From Serratia quinivorans (GTDB taxonomy: Bacteria; Pseudomonadota; Gammaproteobacteria; Enterobacterales; Enterobacteriaceae), in contig UGYN01000002.1 of assembly GCA_900457075.1 (NCBI GenBank), positions 3,162,001-3,226,000 of the forward strand: a stretch of DNA of 64,000 bases, read 5' to 3'. Shown here piece after piece: positions 17,310 to 24,972 of this stretch. Below the pieces are notes generated by a model that did no database searches, had not been told where the DNA came from, and saw only the letters and a list, made by a program, of their open reading frames with translations. Position 1 is the first letter of the stretch. Every line of letters begins with the position of its first letter. Made by a program: the position numbers and the translations under genes.

Positions 17310-17574
17310 AACCACCAACAAGGGGCTGCAGGTCACCGTTGACCCTGAGATTGCCGGCGAGCTGGCGTACATGCTGAAGCTTCAGCAGACCTGTGGCGCG
17401 CCCGTTCAGCTTGAGAATGTCGAGGGCCTTATCCATTACATTCTGGCCAGTATTGCCGATGGTAGCCGACGTCCGGGCTCGTGGGAGCGCGGATTATTGG
17501 TACAGCTGGGATTGGTCGCTGATGGCGACGAACACCAGGTCTACCGGGCTCACTATGGCGAGCAAGGCCACTAA
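17302..17574 (+). CDS. Hypothetical protein, third gene of the ardC unit
   Basis: Unknown function, 90 residues. The N-terminus (TTNKGLQVTVDPEIAGELAYMLKLQQ) resembles small plasmid-encoded regulators in style, but no domain is certain. Start ATG 17302 has AGGAG ten bases upstream and overlaps the previous stop, which supports coupling. It is followed by a 110-base gap that holds leader 7. Confidence 0.6.
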   Translation: MTKTTNKGLQVTVDPEIAGELAYMLKLQQTCGAPVQLENVEGLIHYILASIADGSRRPGSWERGLLVQLGLVADGDEHQVYRAHYGEQGH

Positions 17575-17627
17575 GGGTAGGGCAGTATCATCGTCCTGGC
17601 CATCATGAGGTAACACCTGACCCAACG

Positions 17628-17684
17628 GGGGAGACTTTCCCCCGCTGGGGAGAGCTCCCTTTTTTTTAAGAGAGGAGAAAGACC
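17628..17684 (+). promoter_or_regulatory. Leader 7: hairpin, eight-T tract and ribosome site
   Basis: GGGGAGACTTTCCCC (17628-17642) and GGGGAGAGCTCCC (17647-17659) pair with each other with mismatches and are followed by eight T (17660-17667), the longest T-tract of the set. Here the 3' half of arm 1 (GACTTTCCCC), rather than arm 2, best matches the complement of the ribosome site (17674-17684). Confidence 0.5.
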
Positions 17685-18608
17685 ATGTCGAACTGGTGCA
17701 AAAACCGTTTAGTGATCACGGGCCAATCCGTTTTTGTGGATGAACTGCAGCAATGGGTCAATGGCCATGTTGTGCCTGACTACCGGCACGCCATTCAGCA
17801 GAGCTGCCGGCTATTCCTGGCCGGCTGCGCCGGCATACTGAAGCCGGCTACGACAAAACCCGGCGTTTACGTGCCTTACCCGGGTTTATTAATGCACCCG
17901 GGGATCGCATCGCCTCAGAATCTGGCCTTTGAACACTGGTTCGGGTTGCTGAAGGCGGATGTCACGTTAACGACCGAGAACATCCGTCTGATTGAACGTC
18001 TCTACCGCCAGTCGGGTCTTGACGCCGTGAAATGGGAGAATATCCCCAACGTCGCGAAGGAGCGTATGGCGGATGTCCTGTCTCGCCAGTATGCGGACTG
18101 GTTCGGCCTGGTGGGGGTGAGTCCTGACATCGATGCCGGCATATGCTGGGAACGTTTGGGCATGATGCCTGAGTATACCGCACCGTGCGATATGCTGATG
18201 CTGATCCCGACGCGTCTGGCGACCGAACTGAATGGTTCAGGCGCTTTGTTACGTGATGTGCCGACCACGACCGATCTCTATGGTCGACAGTACGGCGTCG
18301 AATGGCCATCAGGCCATAATGCCGGTTGTGTGCGGGACGGCATCAACACGCTGACGGTGCACTTTGATTCCCCGTGGTACCCGCCAGCCGGCGAGGTTAT
18401 CGGGACAGTGTCGGAGCGGTTCAGTTGCCAGGTGGAACATACCTGGTACATGCCTGATGCGGAACGCAGTGGTTACGATCGCTACGACCGCGGCGAGCAT
18501 GTCGACGGCGGACGAATAGCGGCTGAAGTTGAGGCCGGTGAAGTGATCCACCTGACCTACGCCGACAAGGATTCGGTGCCGTTGTCACCGAATGCAGCAG
18601 CCGGCTAA
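17685..18608 (+). CDS. Api92-like protein with ferredoxin-like domain
   Basis: A 307-residue protein whose opening MSNWCKNRLVITG is the signature of the Api92-like family (DUF1281, YubB-type ferredoxin-like domain) common on conjugative plasmids, islands and phages. The C-terminal half (GINTLTVHFDSPWYPPAGEVIG, then ERFSCQVEHTWYMPDAER) matches the part of the family that precedes the ferredoxin-like fold. The biochemical role is not established. Start ATG 17685 follows GAGGAG. It is usually found with ArdC and small accessory genes, as here. Confidence 0.8.
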   Translation: MSNWCKNRLVITGQSVFVDELQQWVNGHVVPDYRHAIQQSCRLFLAGCAGILKPATTKPGVYVPYPGLLMHPGIASPQNLAFEHWFGLLKADVTLTTENIRLIERLYRQSGLDAVKWENIPNVAKERMADVLSRQYADWFGLVGVSPDIDAGICWERLGMMPEYTAPCDMLMLIPTRLATELNGSGALLRDVPTTTDLYGRQYGVEWPSGHNAGCVRDGINTLTVHFDSPWYPPAGEVIGTVSERFSCQVEHTWYMPDAERSGYDRYDRGEHVDGGRIAAEVEAGEVIHLTYADKDSVPLSPNAAAG

Positions 18609-18638
18609 TCACCGACTTTTGTTAACGCATTAACTTAT

Positions 18639-18667
18639 GGCCACCGATGTTCGGTGGTCTTTTTTTT
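18639..18667 (+). terminator. Intrinsic terminator after the Api92-like gene
   Basis: CCACCGA (18641-18647) pairs with TCGGTGG (18651-18657), followed by a run of eight T starting at 18660. It is a conventional terminator, separate from the leader hairpin of the next gene. Confidence 0.8.
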
Positions 18668-18672
18668 CCCGT

Positions 18673-18721
18673 GGGGGAGTTCCCCCACTGTGGGTGAACT
18701 CCCTTGTTAAAGGAGTTCACC
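18673..18721 (+). promoter_or_regulatory. Leader 8: hairpin and fully sequestered ribosome site
   Basis: GGGAGTT (18675-18681) pairs with AACTCCC (18697-18703), with an inner CCCAC/GTGGG stem. GGTGAACTCC (18693-18702) can instead pair perfectly over 10 bp with GGAGTTCACC (18712-18721), which contains the ribosome site and touches the ATG. This is the clearest case of the alternative pairing. Confidence 0.65.
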
Positions 18722-19402
18722 ATGTTGACGTTTACTGAAGCACAAAAACAATTCATCGACCTCTTTGGCCAAACGGCACGCTACCATCATCGATATAAGG
18801 TCTTCTCTGACTTTGTTCAGTGTGGCGCAATAGCAATGCACAATCGTTTCTGTCCAGACGAAGAACTGGAGAAACAGTATCTGGCGATTATCAAAGGGTA
18901 TGAACGTGAAGACGTTGAGCGCCTGGCGCACTTACTTGCCCTGGTACGAATTGCACTGAATGCTCAGGCCTGTGATTTTCTGGGGATGACCTTTATGCAG
19001 CTGGAGCTCGGGGATAAACACCGTGGGCAGTTTTTCACGCCCTGGAGCGTGGCATCCATGATGGCCAGGCTGCAGTTCACCGGGCTGGAGCAAAAATTGC
19101 AAACTCAGCCGTTTGTCACCATCAGTGAACCTGGCTGTGGTGCCGGCGGCATGATGATTGCTGCTGCAGTGGAGATGCAGGCGCTGGGATACGAACCCTC
19201 ACAGCATATGTGGGTTTCCTGTGTTGACATTGATGTGGTGGCTGTGTCGATGGCCTATATCCAGCTGTCATCACTGGGTATACCCGGTGAAATTGTACTG
19301 GGAAACGCATTGGCAAATGAACGTCGATTGGTGATGTATACACCGATGCATTGGCTGGGGAAATGGTCACTTCGAATACACCAGTATCATTCAGAAAATT
19401 AA
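18722..19402 (+). CDS. Orphan N-6 DNA methylase-like protein without NPPY
   Basis: A 226-residue SAM-dependent methyltransferase-like protein. It has the type I HsdM-like GQFFTPWSVASMMA segment, the SAM-binding motif EPGCGAGGMMIAA and an acidic VDIDVVAVSM strand. The catalytic NPPY/F motif expected of adenine methylases is absent; the corresponding region reads GNALANERRLVMYTPMHWLG. The ending YTPMHWLGKWSLRI is the usual C-terminus of the short plasmid and island versions as I recall them, so it is probably full length and not truncated. It may bind rather than methylate DNA. Start ATG 18722 follows AAAGGAG. Confidence 0.7.
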   Translation: MLTFTEAQKQFIDLFGQTARYHHRYKVFSDFVQCGAIAMHNRFCPDEELEKQYLAIIKGYEREDVERLAHLLALVRIALNAQACDFLGMTFMQLELGDKHRGQFFTPWSVASMMARLQFTGLEQKLQTQPFVTISEPGCGAGGMMIAAAVEMQALGYEPSQHMWVSCVDIDVVAVSMAYIQLSSLGIPGEIVLGNALANERRLVMYTPMHWLGKWSLRIHQYHSEN

Positions 19403-19739
19403 CCAACACCGCCCTGGATGGGGCGGTAATACCTGGGTTAATTGCGATGTAACGATGATGAAATGCATGGTCTGGTTACCCGTAATACAGGGCTGAGGAT
19501 ATGAGCGTTTGTTTTTTCTCTTCAGTCAGGTTGCCAGATAAAAAAGGATACTCATGGAAAATCAGGCACTTTCGCTGCGTATGAGTATATAATGGGATCG
19601 TCAGGGTTGATAACTGTCTATCAACCTGAAATCAGCTGACCTCGGAAAACTTTTTCTTCTGGAAAAAGGTTTTCCTGTAGTCATTGCCGTGTTGACCTGT
19701 GCAGCATAAGCGCCGGTCATGTTTTACGGAGTGCTGCTG
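19403..19739 (+). other. Non-coding gap with three hairpins and a -10-like box
   Basis: No gene is visible. ACCGCCC (19408-19414) pairs with GGGCGGT (19421-19427), a possible weak terminator for the methylase gene. TATAAT (19588-19593) could be a -10 box but has no good -35. CAGGGTTGATA (19602-19612) pairs with TATCAACCTG (19619-19628) with one bulged G. GGAAAAC-TTTTTC (19644-19656) pairs with GAAAAA-GTTTTCC (19662-19675) over 13 bp with one bulge. The gap lies just before the helicase-relaxase pair, so it is a candidate place for an origin of transfer or a regulatory leader. Confidence 0.5.
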
Positions 19740-21188
19740 ATGTCTTATTGTGATACGCCTGAACAGGCCGCCATCATCGGTTGGTCTGGAAGCAAACTGG
19801 TGGTTAGGGCTTTTGCCGGCACCGGAAAAACGTCCACACTGGTGCGGTTTGCGTTAGCGAACCCGGACACCAGGATGCTCTATCTTGCCTATAACCGGGC
19901 CATCAGGGATGAAGCAGAGCAAAAATTCCCCTTCAATGTGGTCTGTAAAACCTCTCATCAGCTGGCCTGGCCCAACTTCGGACGTCACTATCAACAACGG
20001 TTGACCGGCAATCTGCGGATCACTGACGTTGCCCGTCAACTCAACACGCGGTACTGGCCTCTGGCACGTGTGGCCATTACGACCTTCAATACCTTTCTCT
20101 GCAGTGCTGATAGCCAGTTTGGACCGCAACACCTGCCGGATGATGATGCGCGCAGCGGGTTATCCGCTGAAAAAATCCTGGCGGCGGCACAGCTGCTCTG
20201 GCGTGAGTCAGCCCGTCAGGACGGCTCCTTTCCCGTCACCCACGATGTCTACCTCAAACTTTATCAGCTCTCTGAACCTGATCTCGCCAGACGCTGGCAG
20301 ACGGTGCTGTTCGATGAAGGGCAGGACGCGAATCCGGTCACGCAAGCCCTGGTGCTGTCACAGCGCTGTAATGTGGTCATGGTCGGCGATCGCCATCAAC
20401 AAATTTACCGGTTCCGCGGGGCAGAAAATGCGCTCGATGCCGGGCAACTGGCCGATGCCGATCAGCTTTGTCTGACACACAGCTTCCGGTTTGGCCCCGC
20501 AGTGGCCAGGGTTGCGAATATGCTGCTTAAACGGCAGGGGGAAACGCTGTCCCTGATCGGGAACGGCGGTGAAGACAACGTCGTGGCGAGCTTGCCGGAA
20601 ACGGACAAATCAAAACACGTGGCCGTACTCAGTCGGACCGTTGCAGGCGTGATTGGTGTGGCGCTTGAAGCCAGCCTGGCGGGCAGAAAAGTGTATTGGG
20701 TTGGCGGCATCGCCGGCTACAAAACAGAGGAACTGGAGGACCTGTACTGGTTCTCGGCTGATATGCCTGAACGGATGCAATCCCCGCTGCTGGCACGAGA
20801 ATACCGTAATTTTGAGGAGTTTGAGTCGGTGGCCAGAGCAACCAAAGATGTGGAAATGAATCAGGGTCTTCGGTTACTTGATCAGTACTTCCCGTTACCA
20901 CAAAAGCTGCAGGTAATGCGTGAACATGCGGTCACTGATGAACGTCAGGCGCAGGTGACCGTTTCGACAGCACATCGTAGCAAAGGGCTGGAGTGGCCCG
21001 TCGTGGTGTTGAACCATGACTTTGCGGATATCACGGATCCCCTGATGGCCGATAGGGAACGTACCGATGAAACCAATCTGCTGTATGTCGCTGTAACCCG
21101 GGCCCGGCAAACGCTGGTACTGAATGATCTACTGCAGGTGTTGATGGACGACGAAGGTGAGGATATCACTGGAGGCCTGGCATGCTGA
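19740..21188 (+). CDS. UvrD/Rep-like superfamily 1 DNA helicase
   Basis: A 482-residue ATP-dependent helicase. Walker A FAGTGKTS is near residues 25-32, motif II LFDEGQDANPV and motif III VMVGDRHQQIYRFRGA follow, then VSTAHRSKGLEW and LLYVAVTRARQTLVL (motifs V and VI). It is shorter than UvrD (about 720), lacking most of the 2B domain. ATG 19740 is chosen because GGAG lies seven bases upstream; an in-frame ATG at 19719 lacks this. Its stop overlaps the relaxase start, so the two are co-translated and probably act together in conjugative DNA processing. Confidence 0.85.
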   Translation: MSYCDTPEQAAIIGWSGSKLVVRAFAGTGKTSTLVRFALANPDTRMLYLAYNRAIRDEAEQKFPFNVVCKTSHQLAWPNFGRHYQQRLTGNLRITDVARQLNTRYWPLARVAITTFNTFLCSADSQFGPQHLPDDDARSGLSAEKILAAAQLLWRESARQDGSFPVTHDVYLKLYQLSEPDLARRWQTVLFDEGQDANPVTQALVLSQRCNVVMVGDRHQQIYRFRGAENALDAGQLADADQLCLTHSFRFGPAVARVANMLLKRQGETLSLIGNGGEDNVVASLPETDKSKHVAVLSRTVAGVIGVALEASLAGRKVYWVGGIAGYKTEELEDLYWFSADMPERMQSPLLAREYRNFEEFESVARATKDVEMNQGLRLLDQYFPLPQKLQVMREHAVTDERQAQVTVSTAHRSKGLEWPVVVLNHDFADITDPLMADRERTDETNLLYVAVTRARQTLVLNDLLQVLMDDEGEDITGGLAC

Positions 21189-22882
21189 AGGCGATCAAAG
21201 AACTGCTTGTCGGGACCCGGGATATGCCGGCAAAACCAGCGGCAGGCATTTTAGCCTCCCGGAGTCCTGCTGGCTACTATATGCCCGCGTCCGCAGAACA
21301 GCTGTTGAGCACGGCACCCCGTAAGCAGTGTTTACAGCAGTTATGGGAAAATTGTTCGCTTCCCAAAGACCTCTATGAACACTTCTATCTGCAGCCACTG
21401 AAGCAGCTCATGACGTTGATACAGGTGTTGCCGGCAGCGCCGCAGGGTGAGTATGCCCGGGAAGGGGGATTGGTTGATGTCACGCTGCAGACAACGACAT
21501 ATGCAGTGCGTCTGGCCAAAGGCCACATGCTGCCCCCAGGGGCCGCGCCCGAAGAACAATCGGCCCAGAATGTGCAGTGGAATGTCGTGGTGTTTTACGC
21601 TGCACTTTGGCACTACCTGCCGCTGTTGAACCAGCTGCAGGGCGAGTTCCAGAGTGGCCGCGCCTGGTTACCCGGTTTGACGGTGCCGGGTGAACCCTAC
21701 CGTTTTCGATTCAGGACGGCTCCATCAGCCCCGACACTGGCAACAAGTCAAAGTGCGATGATTGCGGCCCGGCTGCTGCCTGCCGAGGTCATCAACTGGC
21801 TATCAACACTGCCGGCGGCAACACACGCGTTGATGACAGTCGCTTCCCGACAGCCCAGCACATTACCTGTGATAGACGACATTATCCAGGAGGCGGCCAG
21901 GCTGGCGCGCGGCGATAGCCTGTCCGTAGCGTCCTCTTCGGCATCCCTCTCCGACACATTGACAGTACCTTTACCGTCGGTGGCGCCGACGACAGAAATT
22001 ATCACCTCTTCAGTACCCACGATTGATTTGCAAAGTGCAGTCAGCAGCACTAACCCGCCGCTCGTTGATGAGCCGTTGCCGGCAGAGACATTAAATCAGC
22101 CCGAAGAAAATGCAGCGTCAGCAACGGAGGTATTACTGAGCTCGGCCCTGGACGCGCCGGTCAACGATAAGCCTTTGGCTGAGATGGTCGTGGTGCCAGA
22201 AACGGTGGTCGGCATCGAAGAGGATATGCAGGCCCTGTTGTCATTAATGGCGGTTGAGGTGTCAGCACCGGCTTGCCAGGTTATCCAGGAAGAGGGAGAC
22301 GCCCCTCAGAAAGAGAGCCCCATCCCTGAAAATAACCAGGGGCCGGTACATGACATGACCACTGTAATTGAAGATAGCCGTGATTTACCAGACATAATAG
22401 AACCTGATTTATCAGAAAATACAGATTCATCGGTTATTTCAGTATCTGAACATTCATCAAGGAAACCACAGCCAGAAGAAATTAATACAGAGGATAACTT
22501 GATCGCAGAAAATAACATTAGGGGTGCCTTCCTACAGTGGTTGAGTCTTGGAGTCAGGAAAGGGAATATATCAATTAACACCATGGATTCCAGAGCGCAT
22601 ATTGTCAGTGGTTTCGTATTTCTCTGCGTTCCAGATATTTTTCATCTGTATATAAAAGAAAATGATTTGGAGCGGACAGACCGAAATTCAATCCAAAAGG
22701 CGTTTGAAAAAATGGGCAGACATCGGATCCGTAAGGGGCAGCGATTCTTTATCGGTCATCTTTATCAACAGCCAGAGGGGACGGGGGCATATCGTCGTAT
22801 CAATGGCTACCTGATTAAGGCAAATAGTTTATATGGTGGGACAAGAGTACCAGAGGACAGCCCGTTACTCGTGATCCCGTAG
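21182..22882 (+). CDS. TraI_2/MobH-type relaxase with degenerate HD site
   Basis: A 566-residue protein of the PFGI-1-class conjugative relaxase family. The N-terminal domain (about 30-230) keeps the family landmarks GGLVDVTLQ and the PPGAAPEEQ block. A low-complexity Ser/Thr/Pro/acidic region (about 245-440) leads to a C-terminal winged-helix domain (AFLQWLSLGVRKGNISIN to the end). The metal-binding residues expected from the family appear lost: the HHH cluster before GGLL reads EYARE, and LLHDLGK reads LWHYLPLL. It may be an accessory or inactive relaxase, or a variant. It overlaps the helicase gene by seven bases. Confidence 0.75.
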   Translation: MLKAIKELLVGTRDMPAKPAAGILASRSPAGYYMPASAEQLLSTAPRKQCLQQLWENCSLPKDLYEHFYLQPLKQLMTLIQVLPAAPQGEYAREGGLVDVTLQTTTYAVRLAKGHMLPPGAAPEEQSAQNVQWNVVVFYAALWHYLPLLNQLQGEFQSGRAWLPGLTVPGEPYRFRFRTAPSAPTLATSQSAMIAARLLPAEVINWLSTLPAATHALMTVASRQPSTLPVIDDIIQEAARLARGDSLSVASSSASLSDTLTVPLPSVAPTTEIITSSVPTIDLQSAVSSTNPPLVDEPLPAETLNQPEENAASATEVLLSSALDAPVNDKPLAEMVVVPETVVGIEEDMQALLSLMAVEVSAPACQVIQEEGDAPQKESPIPENNQGPVHDMTTVIEDSRDLPDIIEPDLSENTDSSVISVSEHSSRKPQPEEINTEDNLIAENNIRGAFLQWLSLGVRKGNISINTMDSRAHIVSGFVFLCVPDIFHLYIKENDLERTDRNSIQKAFEKMGRHRIRKGQRFFIGHLYQQPEGTGAYRRINGYLIKANSLYGGTRVPEDSPLLVIP

Positions 22883-22968
22883 TCGTTCCAGGCAGGGAGT
22901 AGCTCATAAGATGTTGGGTGCAACTAACGGATTGTGAGTGGATAAATAAGTTAACTTGAGGTTATAAA

Positions 22969-24000
22969 ATGAAAAACGAAGAAAAGATGCACGACGAGTG
23001 GGAATTTCTGCTCGAGGAATATTTCTTTACTAAGCAACTTCGTTCAGCAACGGAATGGAGCTATAGGAAAGTAGCTTTAACGTTTACGCGTTTTATCGGT
23101 GGAACTATTACTCCAGCCATGGTGACGCAAAGGGATGTGTTGCACTGGCGCCGGCATCTGTTAAAGGAGAAAAAGCTTTCGGTACATACCTGGAATAATA
23201 AGGTGGCTCACCTGAGGGCAATATTTAACCTAGCTATAAAAAAAACTTTGGTTCAGCACACTGAAAACCCTTTTAATGGAACGATAGTCCCATCGGACAC
23301 TAAGAAAAAACGAATATTGACGAAGTCTCAATTGACCCGTCTCTACCTCGTGATGCAGCAATATGAACAGAGGGAGAAAGAGAGAAAACCAGTGAAAGGT
23401 GGAAAGTGCGCACTCTATCCGACCTGGTTCTGGATGACGGTATTGGACACATTTCGATATACCGGCATGCGTAACAATCAGATGATCCACATCAGACTGA
23501 GAGATGTGAACCTTGAGCAAGGCTGGATCGAGCTTCGGCTTGAAGGCAGCAAAACACATCGAGAGTGGAAAGTGCCGGTGGTTCGTCAACTAAGAGAGCG
23601 AATAAAGCTACTCATTATGCGAGCAACAGAACGAGGTGCTGGCCAGCATGACTTGCTTTTTGACGTCAAACGATTCACCAGCCCACGTCATGCTCATTAC
23701 ATCTATGACGAGAAAAATGTTCTGCAGTCGTTCCGTAGTTTCTATCGCCGCTTATCCAGGGAATGTGGATTTGATGTTTCTTCGCATCGGTTCCGTCATA
23801 CATTGGCGACAGAGTTGATGAAAGCTCCTGACAGAAACTTGAAACTGGTGAAGGATCTGCTGGGTCACCGTAACGTCAGCACAACAATGGAATATATCGA
23901 ACTGGATATAGAAGTTGCCGGTAAGGCACTGGAGCAGGAGCTTGTTTTACATACGGACATCACTGCGACGAGAAGCTTACAAAGCTTGACACAGGCATGA
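22969..24000 (+). CDS. int: Tyrosine recombinase, ICE integrase
   Basis: Site-specific tyrosine integrase, 343 residues. An N-terminal SAM-like core-binding domain (residues about 10-110) is followed by the catalytic domain with Arg in YTGMRNN (about 168), HRFRH (about 273-277), LLGHRN (about 299) and the nucleophile in MEYIEL (about 309). It is closer in style and size to XerC/D than to P4-type integrases. Start ATG 22969 follows GAGG. It reads toward the tRNA-Phe gene 193 bases away, as expected for an element inserted at the tRNA 3' end. Confidence 0.9.
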   Translation: MKNEEKMHDEWEFLLEEYFFTKQLRSATEWSYRKVALTFTRFIGGTITPAMVTQRDVLHWRRHLLKEKKLSVHTWNNKVAHLRAIFNLAIKKTLVQHTENPFNGTIVPSDTKKKRILTKSQLTRLYLVMQQYEQREKERKPVKGGKCALYPTWFWMTVLDTFRYTGMRNNQMIHIRLRDVNLEQGWIELRLEGSKTHREWKVPVVRQLRERIKLLIMRATERGAGQHDLLFDVKRFTSPRHAHYIYDEKNVLQSFRSFYRRLSRECGFDVSSHRFRHTLATELMKAPDRNLKLVKDLLGHRNVSTTMEYIELDIEVAGKALEQELVLHTDITATRSLQSLTQA

Positions 24001-24030
24001 TTTGCTGTGAATATCAACAGTGATCGAGAA

Positions 24031-24065
24031 AAGGACGCCTGCGCACGAACGCAGGCATCCTTCTT
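24031..24065. terminator. Terminator hairpin after the integrase
   Basis: AAGGACGCCTGCG (24031-24043) pairs with CGCAGGCATCCTT (24050-24062) with one C-A mismatch, followed by a short pyrimidine tract. The stem is strong; the weak T-run makes Rho-independent function plausible but not certain. It lies between the element and the tRNA. Confidence 0.6.
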
Positions 24066-24192
24066 GAGGAATTCAACTTACAACGTCGCGGTAGTAAACA
24101 GTTAACCTGTTATCTCTTTGACAAGTCGATTCCGTATTAACCACCCGTTAAAGTTCTCATCCTTTAACCAGTGCGCATTGATGCAGAATTAG

Positions 24193-24268
24193 TGGTGCCC
24201 GGACTCGGAATCGAACCAAGGACACGGGGATTTTCAATCCCCTGCTCTACCGACTGAGCTATCCGGGC
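24193..24268 (-). tRNA. pheV: tRNA-Phe (GAA)
   Basis: The reverse strand gives a complete 76-base cloverleaf starting GCCCGGATAGCTCAGTCGG, anticodon GAA in the loop TTGAAAA, T-arm GGTTCGATTCC and encoded CCA. As far as I recall it equals the enterobacterial tRNA-Phe. It lies next to speC, as pheV does in E. coli. Its 3' end faces the integrase, so the 3' half is the likely attachment core and was regenerated on insertion. No second copy of the core is seen in the window. Confidence 0.95.
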
Positions 24269-24972
24269 AACGGGGCGCATTTAACCCTATTGGCCGGAAA
24301 TCGTCAATCGCTTTCTGTCACAAAGCCGATCGGTTGCTCTATTTTCATGCAATGGCAGGTTGGGCAGGTGAGAGTCAGTGGTGTTGTTTGGTAATAGATA
24401 TGCAAAAAAATCGTCTATTTATACCGTTTTGATTTTTCTGTGTTTTATTTTAATTGTTTAATTAACAATGTGTTACTTGTTAAGCTTTCGTAATCAAAGC
24501 AGCATAATTGTCACTTGAACCTCATAAAAAAACATGCAATCATTGCGCAAATTTTAGCACTCTACGTCCCCTAACGGCGTTCCCGCTCATTTAAGTCAGA
24601 GGGTTGCAGGCATGACTGGTTTTGTTACTCAAGCGTCACTGCGCACCAGACATCAAATGATGCCGTTACTCAACCGTTACCCTTCCCGAACGCAATCCGT
24701 CAAAAACGCCCAGCCTGCCATGCGGTAAGGCTATCTGATGCTCGCTGTTAGGCATTATTAAAAATAGAGCGGCGGCTCTGCTTTTACTGATGTCTATCGG
24801 ACGCTGCCGATACCAGTCCCCGATAGTTACCTGATAATCTTAAGAGAGTCAGCCGGTCACGCTTGCGCTTTATGCGCTAACGCCGGACATCAATTTGCCG
24901 GGATAATTTTTGTTATCCCATCACCGTGCCCCGTGGCACCACCTCATCCTTAACCGTTTGAGAGTTAGCACA
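24269..24972 (+). promoter_or_regulatory. Long upstream region of speC
   Basis: A 704-base stretch without an established gene. It starts AT-rich (24390-24560) and holds one small reading frame (24612-24728). After that frame comes a short hairpin AGAGC-GGCG-GCTCT followed by GCTTTT, which could terminate or pause. The rest (24840-24960) is GC-richer. A leader this long before a polyamine gene suggests regulation at the transcript level, but no known riboswitch is recognised. Confidence 0.4.
24612..24728 (+). CDS. Possible leader peptide upstream of speC, 38 residues
   Basis: An ATG at 24612, preceded by GCAGG, opens a 38-codon frame rich in Arg, Gln, His and Pro, ending PAMR. It is followed by a small hairpin with a T-run and then by speC 245 bases later. 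Ornithine-sensing leader peptides (SpeFL) control speF in E. coli. This frame is not clearly similar to SpeFL, so the assignment rests only on position and layout. It could be chance. Confidence 0.25.
   Translation: MTGFVTQASLRTRHQMMPLLNRYPSRTQSVKNAQPAMR

Larger units (their letters stand above)
12751..24192. mobile_element. End of an integrative conjugative element inserted at tRNA-Phe
   Basis: The segment has an integrase abutting and pointing at the 3' end of a tRNA-Phe gene, a MobH/TraI_2-type relaxase and a helicase next to it, and a block of typical leading-region genes (ArdC antirestriction, Api92-like protein, orphan methyltransferase). This matches the integrase end of the PFGI-1/SPI-7 class of elements. 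The other end, the type IV secretion genes and the second att copy are outside the window. The biosynthetic cluster to the left is probably cargo of the same element, because no backbone gene appears between them. Confidence 0.7.

Noticed and set aside
18722-19402. That the methylase gene is truncated by the following gap
   Set aside because: Its ending (YTPMHWLGKWSLRI) resembles the normal C-terminus of short plasmid-type versions as I recall them, and a clean stop follows.
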